64,000 nucleotides of DNA. Source: Cardiocondyla obscurior (Eukaryota > Arthropoda > Insecta > Hymenoptera > Formicidae). The notes beneath the pieces were generated by a model. It saw only the letters and a program-made list of their open reading frames with translations, did not search any database and had not been told where the DNA came from. Shown here piece after piece: positions 1-10,669 of the stretch (its first letter is position 1; each line of letters starts with the position of its first letter). Location: the NCBI RefSeq assembly GCF_019399895.1, contig NC_091877.1:5352419-5416418 (forward strand). The letters run 5' to 3'. The translations under genes were made by a program, and so were the position numbers.

Positions 1-1255
1 ATTAGCGGTTCCTATGCTACGCTCTATGTGATATTTTGCGCTTTTGATAGCGGCTTCCCAAAGCCCACCGAAGTTTGGAGCATTTGGAGGGATAAATCGC
101 CAATGAAATTGGTCTTTGAGGAAAAAGTCAGATATGGTTTCTTGAGTGTTGTCCGTCCGCAGAAATTCATAAAATTCACGAATTTGTTTGCGCGCTCCTA
201 CAAAATTCGTAGCATTGTCAGAAAATATGTAGTTAGGTCTTCCGCGGCGAGCAATAAAACATTTGAAACAAGCAATGAATGCGTCTGTGGTCAGGTCGCT
301 AACTAGTTCAATATGAACTGCTTTCGTACAGAAGCACACGAACATAGCGAGGTAGGACTTATGATTACGTGAATTCCTGCGTTTTCCTTCTCTTAAATTG
401 AGTGGACCGGCATAATCGACGCCGCAATTTGAGAATGGGCGCAATGTGTGACGCGAACAGCGGGCAATGAGCCCATCAAAGTTTCAGAAATGATTGGGTT
501 AGCCCTGAAGCAAATTACGCATTTATTTATTATTTTTCTCGTAACCGATCTTAATGATAACATCCAGAATACTTGGCAAATGAATGCCATGGTTCCTTGC
601 AAGCCACTGTGTAAATTTTGTTTTGAGATATGTTGCACCGGAGCGGTGCACGGAGTTTGTCCTCCAGATATACACGTTATGGTGTAGTGGATGGCGGTGT
701 TTAATAAATGTATATATGGTTCAATCGTTTAATGCGTTTATTCTTCCTTTGTATATCGGCGTTAGAGTTACGAGTCGCTACCTCGTACTCTCAGACTGAC
801 TTGCACGAGCTTCGGAGCTCGTGCATTTTATATTATTATTTTCGGTCTTGTCAGCGAAATAGCAGAAGGAAGTGGCCGCGTGCCCTACTGCCTTCTGCTG
901 ATAGCGTGCAATAACGAAAGGCTGACAAGACGGCTTCTCAGCAAATTCCAACAGTTTGGCAATCTGCTGAGTTGTATAAAAAATGTGGCGCACGCGGTGG
1001 TCAATGACCAGCGTGCGCTGTCGGGTTACAACAGATAATTCGCTTAGTAAGATCATAATTGCTTGAAAGCAAAATTTGGTGTCGAAATTCAAACGGTATC
1101 TTTGATTGTTTCAAACGCCCACCCACTCTTATTAATTTATCCTGCCCGAGAAAAGGATATAATGGATTGAAACGGCTAGAAGGGTGAATAGTTCTATTTT
1201 CCTTCAATGCCTGATACTCAAACGGGAAAACTTCTAATTGCATTGATAGGCACAA
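1..1255 (-). pseudogene. BEL/Pao integrase (partial, interrupted)
   Basis: Integrase joins the cDNA of the element to host DNA. The minus-strand reading near 1,255-1,010 gives the N-terminal part, with a VGGRL motif and a TAHAG block. From about 620 down to 1 comes the core: the C-V-I-C-F-R zinc-binding tail, then the block with VDYAGPL (first Asp), FSDNATNF (second Asp), and GGLWEAAIK (catalytic Glu). The DDE triad therefore still looks intact here, unlike the RT and protease of the same element. The two parts are separated by an LTR-like insertion, and there are stops and frameshifts. The C-terminus lies outside the window. Confidence 0.82.
631..953 (-). repeat. LTR-like insertion in the integrase
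   Basis: This 323-bp segment separates the two halves of the integrase. On the minus strand it begins TGTTGG and ends GGTGCAACA, the TG...CA form of an LTR. It has a TATAAAA-type motif and an AATAAA on the minus strand. It contains a perfect 9-bp hairpin (arms 803-811 and 816-824, loop TCGG). Its GGTGCAACA end is the same as the ends of the LTRs at 34,062-34,584 and 61,554-61,936. I see no clear target-site duplication, so the exact borders are uncertain. Confidence 0.45.
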
Positions 1256-1426
1256 TGCTCTAAGAGCCCTTGAAATTTCGTCGGGATCTTTCTTAAGACT
1301 CGATGGCTTACGAGAATTGTGAGTGATTGCCCTGAAACAATATGAAAGAATTCGGCAGATCTTGTTTAAACACGAAAATTTGAAAATTAATTGATTGATT
1401 GTGTTGAAATCTTTTGTGACACGAGG

Positions 1427-3374
1427 TTAAGATGTGATTTTTTGTTCGGGAATTTTTGATTCAGATACGCTAGGCATGGCTGTTGGCCATTCATCTTGAT
1501 TCTGATGGAGAAAACTTGGACTGTGCCACCATAATTCTGACCGTGTTAGGTCGTCTGGGAGAATTCCTCTTGACAGGGCATTGGCAGGATTGTTTATAGT
1601 TCTAACGTGCCTCCATGTAGCACCTTCCGTGAGCCGTTGCATAGCTCTCACTCTGTTGGCGACGAACACCGACCATTTTTTAGATTGTGATGCTATCCAG
1701 TGTAGCGTTATGGTCGAATCTGACCAAAGAGTGGTAGAAACGTGAGTCTCTTGAATGGCTTGCTTCACCCTTTCGAGTAGCTGTGACAATAGTAAAGCTG
1801 CTGCTAACTCGAGGCGCGGTAATGAGACCGTTTTGAGAGGAGCTACCCTGGACTTTGAACAAAGAAGGTGTGTTTGATATTCTTGATTGCCGAGATGAGT
1901 ACAAACATAGATACGTCCGCCATATGCAGTTTGACTGGCGTCACAGAATCCGTGGAGCTGAAGACTTTTTCTGTTAACTAAAGGTTTGACGCAGCAAAGG
2001 ATTTGAAATTTGTGAAGATGTGGAAGCTGATTTTTCAACATGATCCATTTTGAATAAAAATGCTGGAGTAACGATTCGTCCCAGTTAAGTTTGGATTCCC
2101 ACACTTGTTGTAAGAGAACCTTGGCAATAACGATGACAGGCCCAATCAAACCCAACGAGTCGAACAATTTTGCACTTTCGGCCAGTATTCCTCGTTTCGC
2201 GACAGGCGGCTTAGGAACGGAAGGATGATGCACAAATTGGAATGTATCGCTGTCGCGATTCCAAGATAGGCCGAAGATTTTGAATTCTTTGTTTTTATCA
2301 GGAAGAGAAACCTGAGTAGCTTGATCAGAAATTTCATTCAGAAGTTCGGGTGAATTTGATCCCCATTTTGCAAGTTGAAAACATCCCAAAAGCAAAACGT
2401 GTATTATTTGATTTCTGATTTTCATGGCCTCTGAAATTGTGTCGCTTCCCATTAAGAAATCGTTCACATAAAAGTCCGTCTTGATATGTTTGTATCCCAA
2501 AGGAAATTCATCCTTGTGAGCCTCAGCTAATTCAACGAGGGCTCTGGTGAGCCAAGTATAAGGCTGCAGCTGTTCCGTATGTAACAATGTGTAGATCGTA
2601 ATCTTGTACTATTGCGTCAGTATTTTCTCTCCAGAAAATTCTCTGCATATGTCGTTGGTCGGGATGAATTAGTACCTGCCTATACATCTTTACTATGTTG
2701 CTAACCAATGCGTATCTGTAAGTGCGAAATCTTATTAAAATGGAAATTAAATCTTCTTGAACGACAGGTCCAGTATGTAAAATATCGTTCAATGATAACC
2801 CGTGTCTGTGGCATGAGCCATCAAATACTACTCGTATTTTGGAATTGGATCAATCAGGTTTCATGACGCAATGATGAGGAAGGTAATAGTTGATGGGAAG
2901 ATTTAGCGCATTTGCAGGAGTGAGAGACATGTACCCCAGAGAGATGTATTTTCTCATGAAATTTGTATACCTGAGCTTTAATTCTGGGTCCCGAGTCAGG
3001 CGCCTTTCCACACTGTAAAGCCTTCGCAGAGCTATTTCTCTTGAGTTTCCTAGCTTATCAATCATGTCCGATTTGAAAGGTAATTGCACAACGTATCGCC
3101 CTTCGTGATTTCTGCTTGTAGTTGCCTTGAAGTGCCTTTCGCACAATTTTTCTTGATGAGTGTAAGCCCGGGTGAAAGCAGGAAATTCTTCAAATTTCCA
3201 GAACTGCTGTAACTGCTCGTCATGTTTGCTGTCGAACACTGCAGTGTGGAATGATTTTATTGTGCTGGGAAGCAGCCGTTTGTCACTTGCCTTTCCTGCT
3301 AAGACCCAACCGAGTTTTGTTTTTTGTAGGAGAGGGTGGTCAACACATGCCTTTATTTGACCCACACAGAGCAA
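1427..3374 (-). pseudogene. BEL/Pao reverse transcriptase and RNase H
   Basis: The minus strand reads as the Pao-type RT and RNase H in at least three broken pieces (3374-2850, 2792-2532, 2587-1427). Landmarks are KLGWVLAG and YYLPHHCV upstream of RT, the palm block ALVSNIVKMYRQV, the second palm box FYVNDFLMG (YVND at plus 2,459-2,470), and RNase H blocks GFCDASQTAYGG, LWSDSTITLHW and NPANALSRG. In active relatives the palm boxes read AD-I and YVDD, and the last RNase H box reads PAD. Here each of these aspartates is Asn, so polymerase and RNase H should be dead even without the stops. Frame breaks occur near 2,840 and 2,560. Confidence 0.88.
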
Positions 3375-3413
3375 ATTCCAAAATATTTCGGCTCCAATAA
3401 GAATGTTGATGCT

Positions 3414-4043
3414 TTATATGATGTTGAAATCGGGATCTGCCAATTGCAAATTATTTGGAATGTTAAATGATCCTCGCCTGATATTACTTTGTGGAATGTC
3501 TTTCGTTATGTTATCGGATAAGACGCAATTAATAACAAAGTTGAAAGGATTAAGTCTGGAATGTAAACTGACCGATGCTACTTCAGTGGAATGGCTAACT
3601 AAACCACCTACCTCTGTAATTGATGTATTGAATTTGCGGGGAACTAAACCGAGTTTATTTAAACACTGCCTAGAAATAAAATTGGCTTGTGAGCCTGATT
3701 TAAGTAAAGTACGAACTGGAATGCGATGACCGTTTATTGAACGCGCTAGTACTACGGCAGTTGAGAGAAGAATTGAATGATTTAGATCGGTGTAGTTCGC
3801 ATGAGCTGACGTCACATTAGATGATGAGAGACTATTTGAAGAAATAGACTCATGAATAGTAGTATCGGAATCATGCTTGGTTCCTGCTTGGCTTGTGGGT
3901 AGATGCAGTAGGGTATTATGTTTTTTTGAACAAACACGACAACTCCCAGAGAGACATTTGGGAGCTGTGTAAAAAGTTAAACGTAAGCAATTTGTACAAA
4001 TTTTATTAGACCGCGCTTTATCTATTCGTTGAGGTATTGACAA
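3414..4043 (-). pseudogene. BEL/Pao gag end and aspartic protease
   Basis: The reading gives a Cys-rich region at the N-terminal end (CTNCLR ... CRVCSKKHNTLLH), the zinc-binding part seen at the Gag-protease junction of Pao elements. It is followed by a retropepsin-like stretch with RTLLKSGSQANFIS and further on CLNKLGL. In this family the protease signature normally reads L-L-D-S-G-S; here the catalytic Asp position reads Lys. It lies directly downstream of gag and upstream of RT. The catalytic loss fits the overall decay of the element. Confidence 0.78.
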
Positions 4044-5010
4044 TGCTAAGAATTGTTTACATTAATTAATTGAATGGTCGCCATTGCATGAAAGACATTT
4101 TGATTTAGTAGACGAATTGCAGATGACCTTCTGTTTAATTGTTGTTTGAGAACGCGTGACTGGTGACCTTGAGCTTGGCGCACTTTTCTTGCCACCAGAT
4201 TCAAGTATTTGAGACTGCTGATTAAAAAATTTAAAGAAACGTTTGGTATCAGGTATTTTATCACCCTTGAGACATATGTGCCAGTCACAAAGCGTATTAG
4301 CTTCAAGCTTGGACTTTATTATAAAAATGAGCAAATGATCCTAATGATCGGTAGGAAGCTGCAATGCTTTGAGCGCTTGAATGTCTTTGCGTGCCATCGG
4401 AAATTCGTCTCAACTCGCCCGCGCATTCTTTATTCATGGGAGGCATGTCAACAATTGCAGAAATGTGAGTTTCTATTATCATGCCTTTCTTATTGTATCT
4501 ACTCCTTAATAAATCAAAAGCCACATTATAATTATTGTCTATAATTGAGAGAGAGCTTATTGAATCATGTGGATCGCCTGATAACACAGATTGCAAGTAT
4601 TGTAGCTTTTGTGTGTTGCTTAAAGAGGGATTTGAATGAATGCTTGTATTGAAAGCATCATGGAAAGCGCACTATTCCTCGTAACGACTATCGAATTTAG
4701 TAAGATCCAATTTCGGCAAGCGAACAACACAATTATTTCCCAATTGTTGAGATTCCCCTGACGGCGCAGGTGAAAGAGGAGGAGTTGACTGAAGGGTTTG
4801 CGTGGGAGTTAACAATTCGCGAATCTTTGCAGTGAGATTGTAAAATGTGATTTCAAATTGAGCTCTCTCGATACCCTCACTCGCATCAATTTCTTCGATT
4901 ATTGATTGACAGTCGTTGTAATTGTCTCAAAATTGTTCTAATTTGCTGCGCCGCTCGTGCAAGTTTGCAATTACCAATTGCGGCTTGTAACGCAAATGAG
5001 GCCCAATAAG
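4044..5010 (-). pseudogene. BEL/Pao gag (DUF1759-like)
   Basis: The minus strand from about 5,010 to 4,044 shows the Pao gag block RLPKLDLTKFDSRYEE, then NPSLSNTQKLQYLQSVLSGD and FDLLRSRYNKKGMI. These are hallmarks of the DUF1759 region of BEL/Pao gag, which forms the particle shell. Several stops and frame changes split it (for example at about 4,670 and 4,300). The extreme N-terminus near 5,010 is not clear. Confidence 0.78.
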
Positions 5011-5104
5011 TGAACAATGAGAGGCCTGAGCGAATCATAAGACTTGGAGGGAAATACTGTTTAAGCGCGATATTTCAAATTAGAACTAACATGATAAGCA
5101 CGTA

Positions 5105-5596
5105 TGTGGGTGCGGATTTGCCTGCACCCCGGCAGATGACGGTACCGGCATCACCCGCGGCCGGCCGTCGTCGCAAACAATTGATAGTGCCGCGCACTAT
5201 CTTCTCCCTTGCCTAGCAACAGCCCGGCTTGGCAACGGAACCTATGGACCTTCTAGAAGCTCTTTCGTCAGCTTCCGCTGACGCAGCGTTGCATCATCTC
5301 CTGGATGATGCACCGGGAAATCCCGGCTTTAAGACAAAGGGCTGATAAGGAACTTCCTTTCGTGCTTCCTTGCTGGCGACGCGTCGGAGCGTCAGTCCAG
5401 CACTCGAAGTTGTTCCGCGCGCACGCGACCAATTTCAACTAGTTTATATCGAGTCTTCTTGTTCCTTTTTACTTTGTAATTTCTTTGATTTCTTTTGTAT
5501 TAAGTTTGAATTACAATTTATTAACATTTAATTTTCTTGGGTTATTTCGCTGTACATCCTGCGCGTTTCCTACCCCGCGAATCAGTGGTAGCCCAA
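5105..5596. repeat. Probable solo LTR-type insertion with 5-bp duplication
   Basis: A 492-bp segment starts TGTGGGTGCGG and ends GTAGCCCAA. It is flanked on both sides by ACGTA (5100-5104 and 5597-5601), a candidate 5-bp target duplication. The left half is GC-rich with inverted motifs; the right third is T-rich. The end is not a clean CA, so the class is unsure. It sits just upstream of the BEL/Pao gag but does not look like that element's own 5' LTR. Strand is not resolved. Confidence 0.4.
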
Positions 5597-5889
5597 ACGT
5601 ACATAACACTTGTGTTACCAGCTCTTGCGTTAACTGATCCATTAGTACTCTCAAGATTTATATATGACTAATGATTAAACTCACATACTCACCCATGCTT
5701 TTATGTGCGCTGTTTCAGTGTATCACATAATAAAAATGATGAGTTTTTATTTTAGCGAGTTCAATGATTTCATTGTGACAATTACATATTACCGCACATT
5801 TACAATGATTTTTTCATTTTATTTGTTTCTCATAACTGCTAAGTTGATATTTTTTAAGCATGTTTTTTACCATTTTATAGTGCATTAAA

Positions 5890-6600
5890 ATTTTCTCATT
5901 TTTTTCACCAGATACATAATTTGCATTTCATCTTATTTCAGAGATCGTGGAGTTCATCAAAACTCATATTTTCTATGAACGCATAATTTGTTCTTTATAA
6001 GGTTTTAAGACCATGATGCATTTTTAACTTTGCAAAAACTATGTGCGGTGTTATATGAGGGATTAAGTTACTTTTTACATGCAACTGATCAAATTATCAT
6101 TTTTATTCACCGAATGCATCACTTTTATTCTTCTCACAGTGTATCGAAGTTATTAGCTTTGCAAAAACTGTATGCAACGTTTTAACGCTCACTTACCAGC
6201 TACGCTGAAGAATCGATTTTGCAATAAATTGAGTAAGCATTTGTCACGGGATGCATCACTTTCATTCTTAATTGTGTGTAATATTATACGATGGATCAAG
6301 TTATCATATTATTCGCCGAATGCATCACTTTTATTCTTCTCACATAGTGCATCAAACTTATTAGCTTTTGCAAAAATTGCATGCATTTGACACTGGATGC
6401 ATCACCTTCATTCTTTTCATACAATGTTTCAACCTTACAATGCATAATTTGCGTTTTTATACATATCCATTGGTCTCACCATGGTAAAAATAATCTTATT
6501 AGCTTTTGCAAAATTGCACATGCAACGTTTTAGCGCTTATTCACCGTCTCCACTAATCTCACAATTATAATCCCATTACCGGCGATGTATAACTAATATA
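5890..6600. repeat. Degenerate AT-rich tandem repeat array
   Basis: Two motifs recur here in alternation. One is close to GAATGCATCACTTTTATTCT (about 6,112, 6,247, 6,315 and 6,391). The other is close to TTATTAGCTTTTGCAAAAA (about 6,151, 6,358 and 6,494), twice followed by GCAACGTTTTA-GCGCT. Spacing varies from about 65 to 200 bp, so it reads as a decayed satellite or minisatellite. The flank 5,607-5,890 is AT-rich with nothing I recognise, and no coding signal is visible. Confidence 0.6.
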
Positions 6601-6690
6601 AAAACCACTGAGGTTTTTTTGCGCATATATGTATATTAATTGTTTACCTAAATATAAGCCACAATTAAAAAATCTTTTTTTATACGAAAA

Positions 6691-6987
6691 ATGGCTGATT
6701 TAAACGTAATTATGGACTTATCTGATGAAGAAGAAAAACAAAACAAAGACCAAAATGTATTAATGGACTTAGATTTATCTAACGACGACGATGATAATTC
6801 CACATTGCCTGATGACAGTGACTCTGTGAGTGATCAAAATGAGGATCTCGAAAATCGCATATGTGTGACATTAAACTCACCGCGAATTCGTGCACTTAAT
6901 GGCCAAACCAGGCATTGTATGAGGCAATATGTGTCGCATATAATATATAGAAAGAACATTGTCGATAAAATCAATCTTGCTAATTGA
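6691..6987 (+). CDS. Small acidic protein of unknown function
   Basis: An ATG opens a 98-codon frame that is rich in Asp and Glu in its first 55 residues (MDLSDEEE, DLSNDDDDNSTLPDDSD). The C-terminal part is more basic (residues 60-98: RIRALNGQTRHCMRQYVSHI). I recognise no domain. If the TG...CA insertion at 7,015-9,806 is ignored, the next feature is a TATA-like tgtataaa (about 9,829) and then the two-exon pseudogene at 9,902. The two could therefore belong to one older element or locus. It could be a first exon, a transposon-encoded accessory protein, or a chance frame. Confidence 0.4.
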   Translation: MADLNVIMDLSDEEEKQNKDQNVLMDLDLSNDDDDNSTLPDDSDSVSDQNEDLENRICVTLNSPRIRALNGQTRHCMRQYVSHIIYRKNIVDKINLAN

Positions 6988-7779
6988 CGCATTTTATATT
7001 AATATTGATGGTAATGTTACGTCTTCGACTCCGCGTCTTTTTTTTTCGACACGTATTAGAAAATTTAGTTAAAGGGAAGGTAGACCGTAGTCCATTGTAA
7101 TACAAAAAAAAACTTCAGAACCTTCCAGAAAGACAATTCCTAACACTAACATATTCCGGTACAAGTTGTTGCGTGAAAGCATAAAAAACATGCAACAAAT
7201 TGTAAACAGGCGCCAACGAAAACCAGACAAAAGAAATTTGCCTGGACATAACAAAAAAATCAAAACCTAAAGGCTCATAAATATTTCAACTCTAATAGCC
7301 TGTCCATCACAGGAAAAGAAAAAAATAACTTTTTCTTAAAAATGTAATTGTACATAGATCCTGAGCCTTAGAAAAACCAAGGGCACGAGAGGCCCGTGAT
7401 TACCGGAGTATGTGGTGCAAACAAAAGCAATAAAATCAGGTAACACAATGCGTCATACAGGTGGTAAAAGTTTTCCCACAATCTCTCTAAAAAATGATAA
7501 TAAAATTCTGGAAGGCTCGGAAGGGATAACTCTTTGAGGTGGGGGTATTTTGTAGACATCTTATTCCTAAAAACCAATGGATCTCGGGAACTTTATCAAA
7601 CTCATCAAAATCTAGAAACTAAGGGCGAAAACTTAGAAGTTTAAGAAAATAGAGAAGGGATGGGGTGCGAATGCCCTATAATTGTAAGATAGGAAAAGTG
7701 GAGGAACAAGTTCAGCAAATGAAAGATTTGAATTTTGGAAAAGTGAAAATTCGGGAATAGTCTTCCCCTTTTCCGAGCT

Positions 7780-7787
7780 TATAAAAA
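7780..7787 (+). promoter_or_regulatory. TATA box of copy A
   Basis: TATAAAAA lies upstream of a short exon that ends at the GTAAGT donor (7,910). The same motif is conserved in copy B, which supports a real promoter. Confidence 0.6.
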
Positions 7788-8352
7788 CTTGTGTTTTGAC
7801 GGAGCATACCAGATAGCAGCGTATACGTTTCTTTAAACTATCGCGAGTGCCAGTCAGTGCAAGATCGCAGAACACGCTATAGAAGAAGCATCGAGAAGAT
7901 CTCCTAAAAGTAAGTTTCACCGATTAATTATGTATTGTCACGAAAATCGATTCCACTAAATGTTTTATTTAAATCAAGTGTTTTTTAATAATTTCAATCA
8001 AAGAGAGAAGGGAATGTCCGAGTCGGAGTTCTGGAGTTTTGATTCTGTTCGTTGGATTTCGTTGTGAATCAAATGTGTAAAGAAAACTGCTTCCGAATAT
8101 TGACTAAGATACGCCGTCGAATAACCAGCGACTTACTGTGGTTCACGCCGCGAAATGTTGCTGGAAGTTTGGCGACTATCCACGGCTAAGAAAACGGCAA
8201 GCGATCCTCGCCAAAGATGAACTACGGAGATTCATTGATGGACGAGTTAAAAGCTTTGGAAATCGTCGGTGACGAGTCTCCTTCGACCCTTTCTTCGTTA
8301 AATTTGTAAAATCCTGTTTCAATTAAAATTAAAATTAAATTATAAATTTTTG

Positions 8353-9194
8353 TGGAATCAAATAACAAGAAAACCTTAGAGAAAAGCCGGGCGCGACAAA
8401 ACAAGCAGATTAGGAATTTAAGAGAATTAGTACGCCGGTTCTTCGTTCAATATTTGCTCGCGGCGGCGCCAAGCGAGGAGGTATATGTGACTCCTCCGCG
8501 CAACAAGGAGAGACCGTGGTCCCCACGTCCGGGCGCTTCGCCACCGTCGCCCATTCATGGAGACTCGGAACCTTTATTCGGCTACGTCCCGCCTGAGGAA
8601 ACTCCTAATGACCATCTGGAAACATCGGCCGACATCCTAAATTTATCGAATCAGTCCACGGAGTCGGGATCGGAACAATTCCGCCCCACGACTCCATCTT
8701 ATACCCTCGATTTGTCCCTCATCTCTGAATCACGGTTTCCCGGAGATGAGCCTCGCGCCTGTTCCTCTCCTCTTTCACCGCCTCCTTTTCCGTTTGAACC
8801 CGAGGAAGCCGACTCTCTGGGCAAAGATGAATCCATCTCTCTCCCAGAAATAGACTTCCCCGATCAACCTCCATCTCCCGTCCCGAGTATCGAGGTTCTC
8901 GAAAAGCATCCGGAACCAAGAGAGGTTAGAGACCCTCTCCTGGAGCTCCTACGCAGGGCCTGTACTCCGTGGACAGATCCTGTTCCGGAAGGGGCCTACT
9001 CCATCCAGGGTCCTGATCATATTGAACCAGGAGAGATCAGGAGACAGGCGGCTCGTTCTGCTTCTGATTCTCATTTCTTTATTTACTACCCTGGGGTGTA
9101 ATTTCCTTCCCTGGTCCCGATGCGGCTAGTCGATCTCGTCTTTCCAAAGACCACGGCAAGAGTAGTGGAGATTGAAGAAATTACATTAGATTAA
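8353..9194 (+). pseudogene. Proline-rich protein encoded in the TG...CA element (copy A)
   Basis: The frame is open from the putative 3' splice site to 9,099, where TAA stands in place of a Glu codon of copy B. It then continues to a shared stop at 9,194, about 280 codons. There is no ATG in the right place. In copy B the exon begins TGGAATCC after an AG acceptor, and the upstream exon ends in A, so splicing would form ATG; here the acceptor AG is TG. The protein has a basic N-terminus (residues 4-30), a long Pro/Ser/Glu-rich middle (PPRNKERPWSPRPG, PPFPFEPEEAD), and a hydrophobic C-terminus. I recognise no known domain. Gag-like, envelope-accessory or regulatory roles are all possible. Confidence 0.6.
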
Positions 9195-9901
9195 ATCACA
9201 GTTATACACAGAATAGACATTTTATACACAAACACACACATTTTCGTGTAAATACACTCTGTTATTTTTTTATTACGATGTTAAAATTATACTTATTAAT
9301 AAGACTAAAACCGTTCTCATATTTCCTAATTCTTTCTGCCAAAACGATAAATCTATTTTTATATTTTAGACGAAATAATTAACATTAAATTTGTTAATTT
9401 TGTTTACTGTTCTCATATTTCATAATTCTTTCTGCCAAAACGATAAATCTATTTTATTATTTTAGACGTAATGATTAATATTAAATTTTGTTATATTCGT
9501 TTCTGAAATTCTGAGTTAATTATTTAAATACAACCCTTATATCCTGTTTATACGAATAACCACGCTTGATTCTATCCCAGAGAATAAGGATTTACCTCCT
9601 TTCTCTAAAAAAGAACCAACTACGCGCTCAACCTAAGTCCGAAATCTTAAATATTTAATCTGCGCGTAAAATGGCGTGGTTTCGAATCTCGAATCCCACG
9701 CAAAATTCGGTGGTGCGTCAACTCCCCTACCTTACCCACGAATATCTATTCTGAGGATTTCCTTTAATTAACCAATTTATAAAAATATAATCCTCTTGAC
9801 GTAACAGTAATTATAGTGGGGGCTTGTGTATAAATTCGAAGTCGAAATTAAACTACAGCATTAGTCGTATTCGTTCACGTTGAAGACACTGCATATAAAA
9901 A

Positions 9902-10564
9902 ATGGACTTCTACGTTCCAGCTGCAGCTAGCACATCATCATCATCAGCATCATATTTAAATAATGTGTGAGTATTAATTTTGCATAAATTTTCAAATTTT
10001 TTATAAAAACTTTTTTTATATAAAAACTTTTTTATATAAAAACTTTTACAGCACCTCAACCAAACAGCACGCTGCACGCTTGTTAAGCAGACGTTATGCG
10101 CTTACAGCCACCAGTTATAAATATCTGGAAATTGGTGTAAACGCTGGCCGCAAAGTTATGTTGAGATCGCTATTGGGGACAATCGAGGGCATGAAATTTT
10201 ATTATCTCTCAAAGCTTGGAAATCTCTATGTGAATATCAAGAAAACATTCTGAATCTTCTTCACAATAAATTCAAAAATTCACAAGATTTTGTACACCTC
10301 GGTTTATTATCAGCTCGGCTATATAACATGAATAATTTAAATCTTCTGCGGTTGGAATCAAACAACGTGCAGATACTGATGACTGAATCAACGTATCGCA
10401 AGCTGCTTACTCTCGATGACTGCATCACATTAACTTTTGATAGAATGATTGCAGTTCTCGAATAAATTGATGCCAAGTATGTACAGTTCGCAAACATCGC
10501 TTCAGCTGTAAGGAATCAATCTAATGTTGTAGGTGAAATCAATTTATTGATTGTGAACTGTTAG
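9902..10564 (+). pseudogene. Two-exon gene of unknown function, broken
   Basis: An ATG at 9,902 opens MDFYVPAAASTSSSSASYL. A GTGAGT donor at 9,967 and a pyrimidine-rich CAG acceptor at 10,049-10,051 bound an 85-bp intron containing about three copies of tttttatataaaaac. Exon 2 encodes a helical, leucine-rich region (KQHAARLLSRRYALTATSYK, then ILLSLKAWKSLCEYQENI, and LLMTESTYRKLLTLDD-like text). A frameshift near 10,165 and an in-frame TAA at 10,463-10,465 break it before the final TAG at 10,564. A TATA-like motif lies about 75 bp upstream. The Ala/Ser-rich start plus a conserved helical body resembles proteins I have seen repeated in ant genomes, but I cannot name the family. Confidence 0.5.
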
Positions 10565-10669
10565 CTCTTGTTTTTAGCGTATAAATATATTAATGTTTTA
10601 TTAAAAAAAATTGTATTCTTATGTATTCTTCTTAATAAAATTCAGCGTTAAAAGATGTAGTATATATAA

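Larger units (their letters stand above)
1..5010 (-). mobile_element. BEL/Pao LTR retrotransposon, internal region, decayed
   Basis: Read on the minus strand, this stretch holds gag, zinc knuckle plus protease, reverse transcriptase with RNase H, and integrase, in the order of a BEL/Pao polyprotein. Such elements copy themselves through an RNA intermediate in virus-like particles. The frame is broken many times, so nothing full length can be made. Integrase runs off the left edge, so the 3' LTR is outside the window. I could not find a convincing matching 5' LTR beyond 5,010. The integrase part is interrupted by an LTR-like insert at 631-953. The family call rests on several motif blocks and is firm; subfamily is not resolved. 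Confidence 0.88.
7015..9806 (+). mobile_element. 2.8 kb TG...CA element, copy A (long solo LTR or compact element)
   Basis: The element starts TGTTACGTC and ends GACGTAACA, a 9-bp terminal inversion with the TG...CA form. It is flanked by GTAA on both sides, a 4-bp target duplication like those of gypsy-type LTR elements. A related copy (B) at 37,048-39,779 has the same ends and its own duplication, CAAA. Inside are a TATA box, a short 5' exon with a GTAAGT donor, an intron of about 440 bp and a proline-rich ORF. The region after the ORF (9,195-9,806) is AT-rich without further coding. No RT or integrase is present. A very long solo LTR carrying a gene, or a non-autonomous element, both fit. 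Confidence 0.75.
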
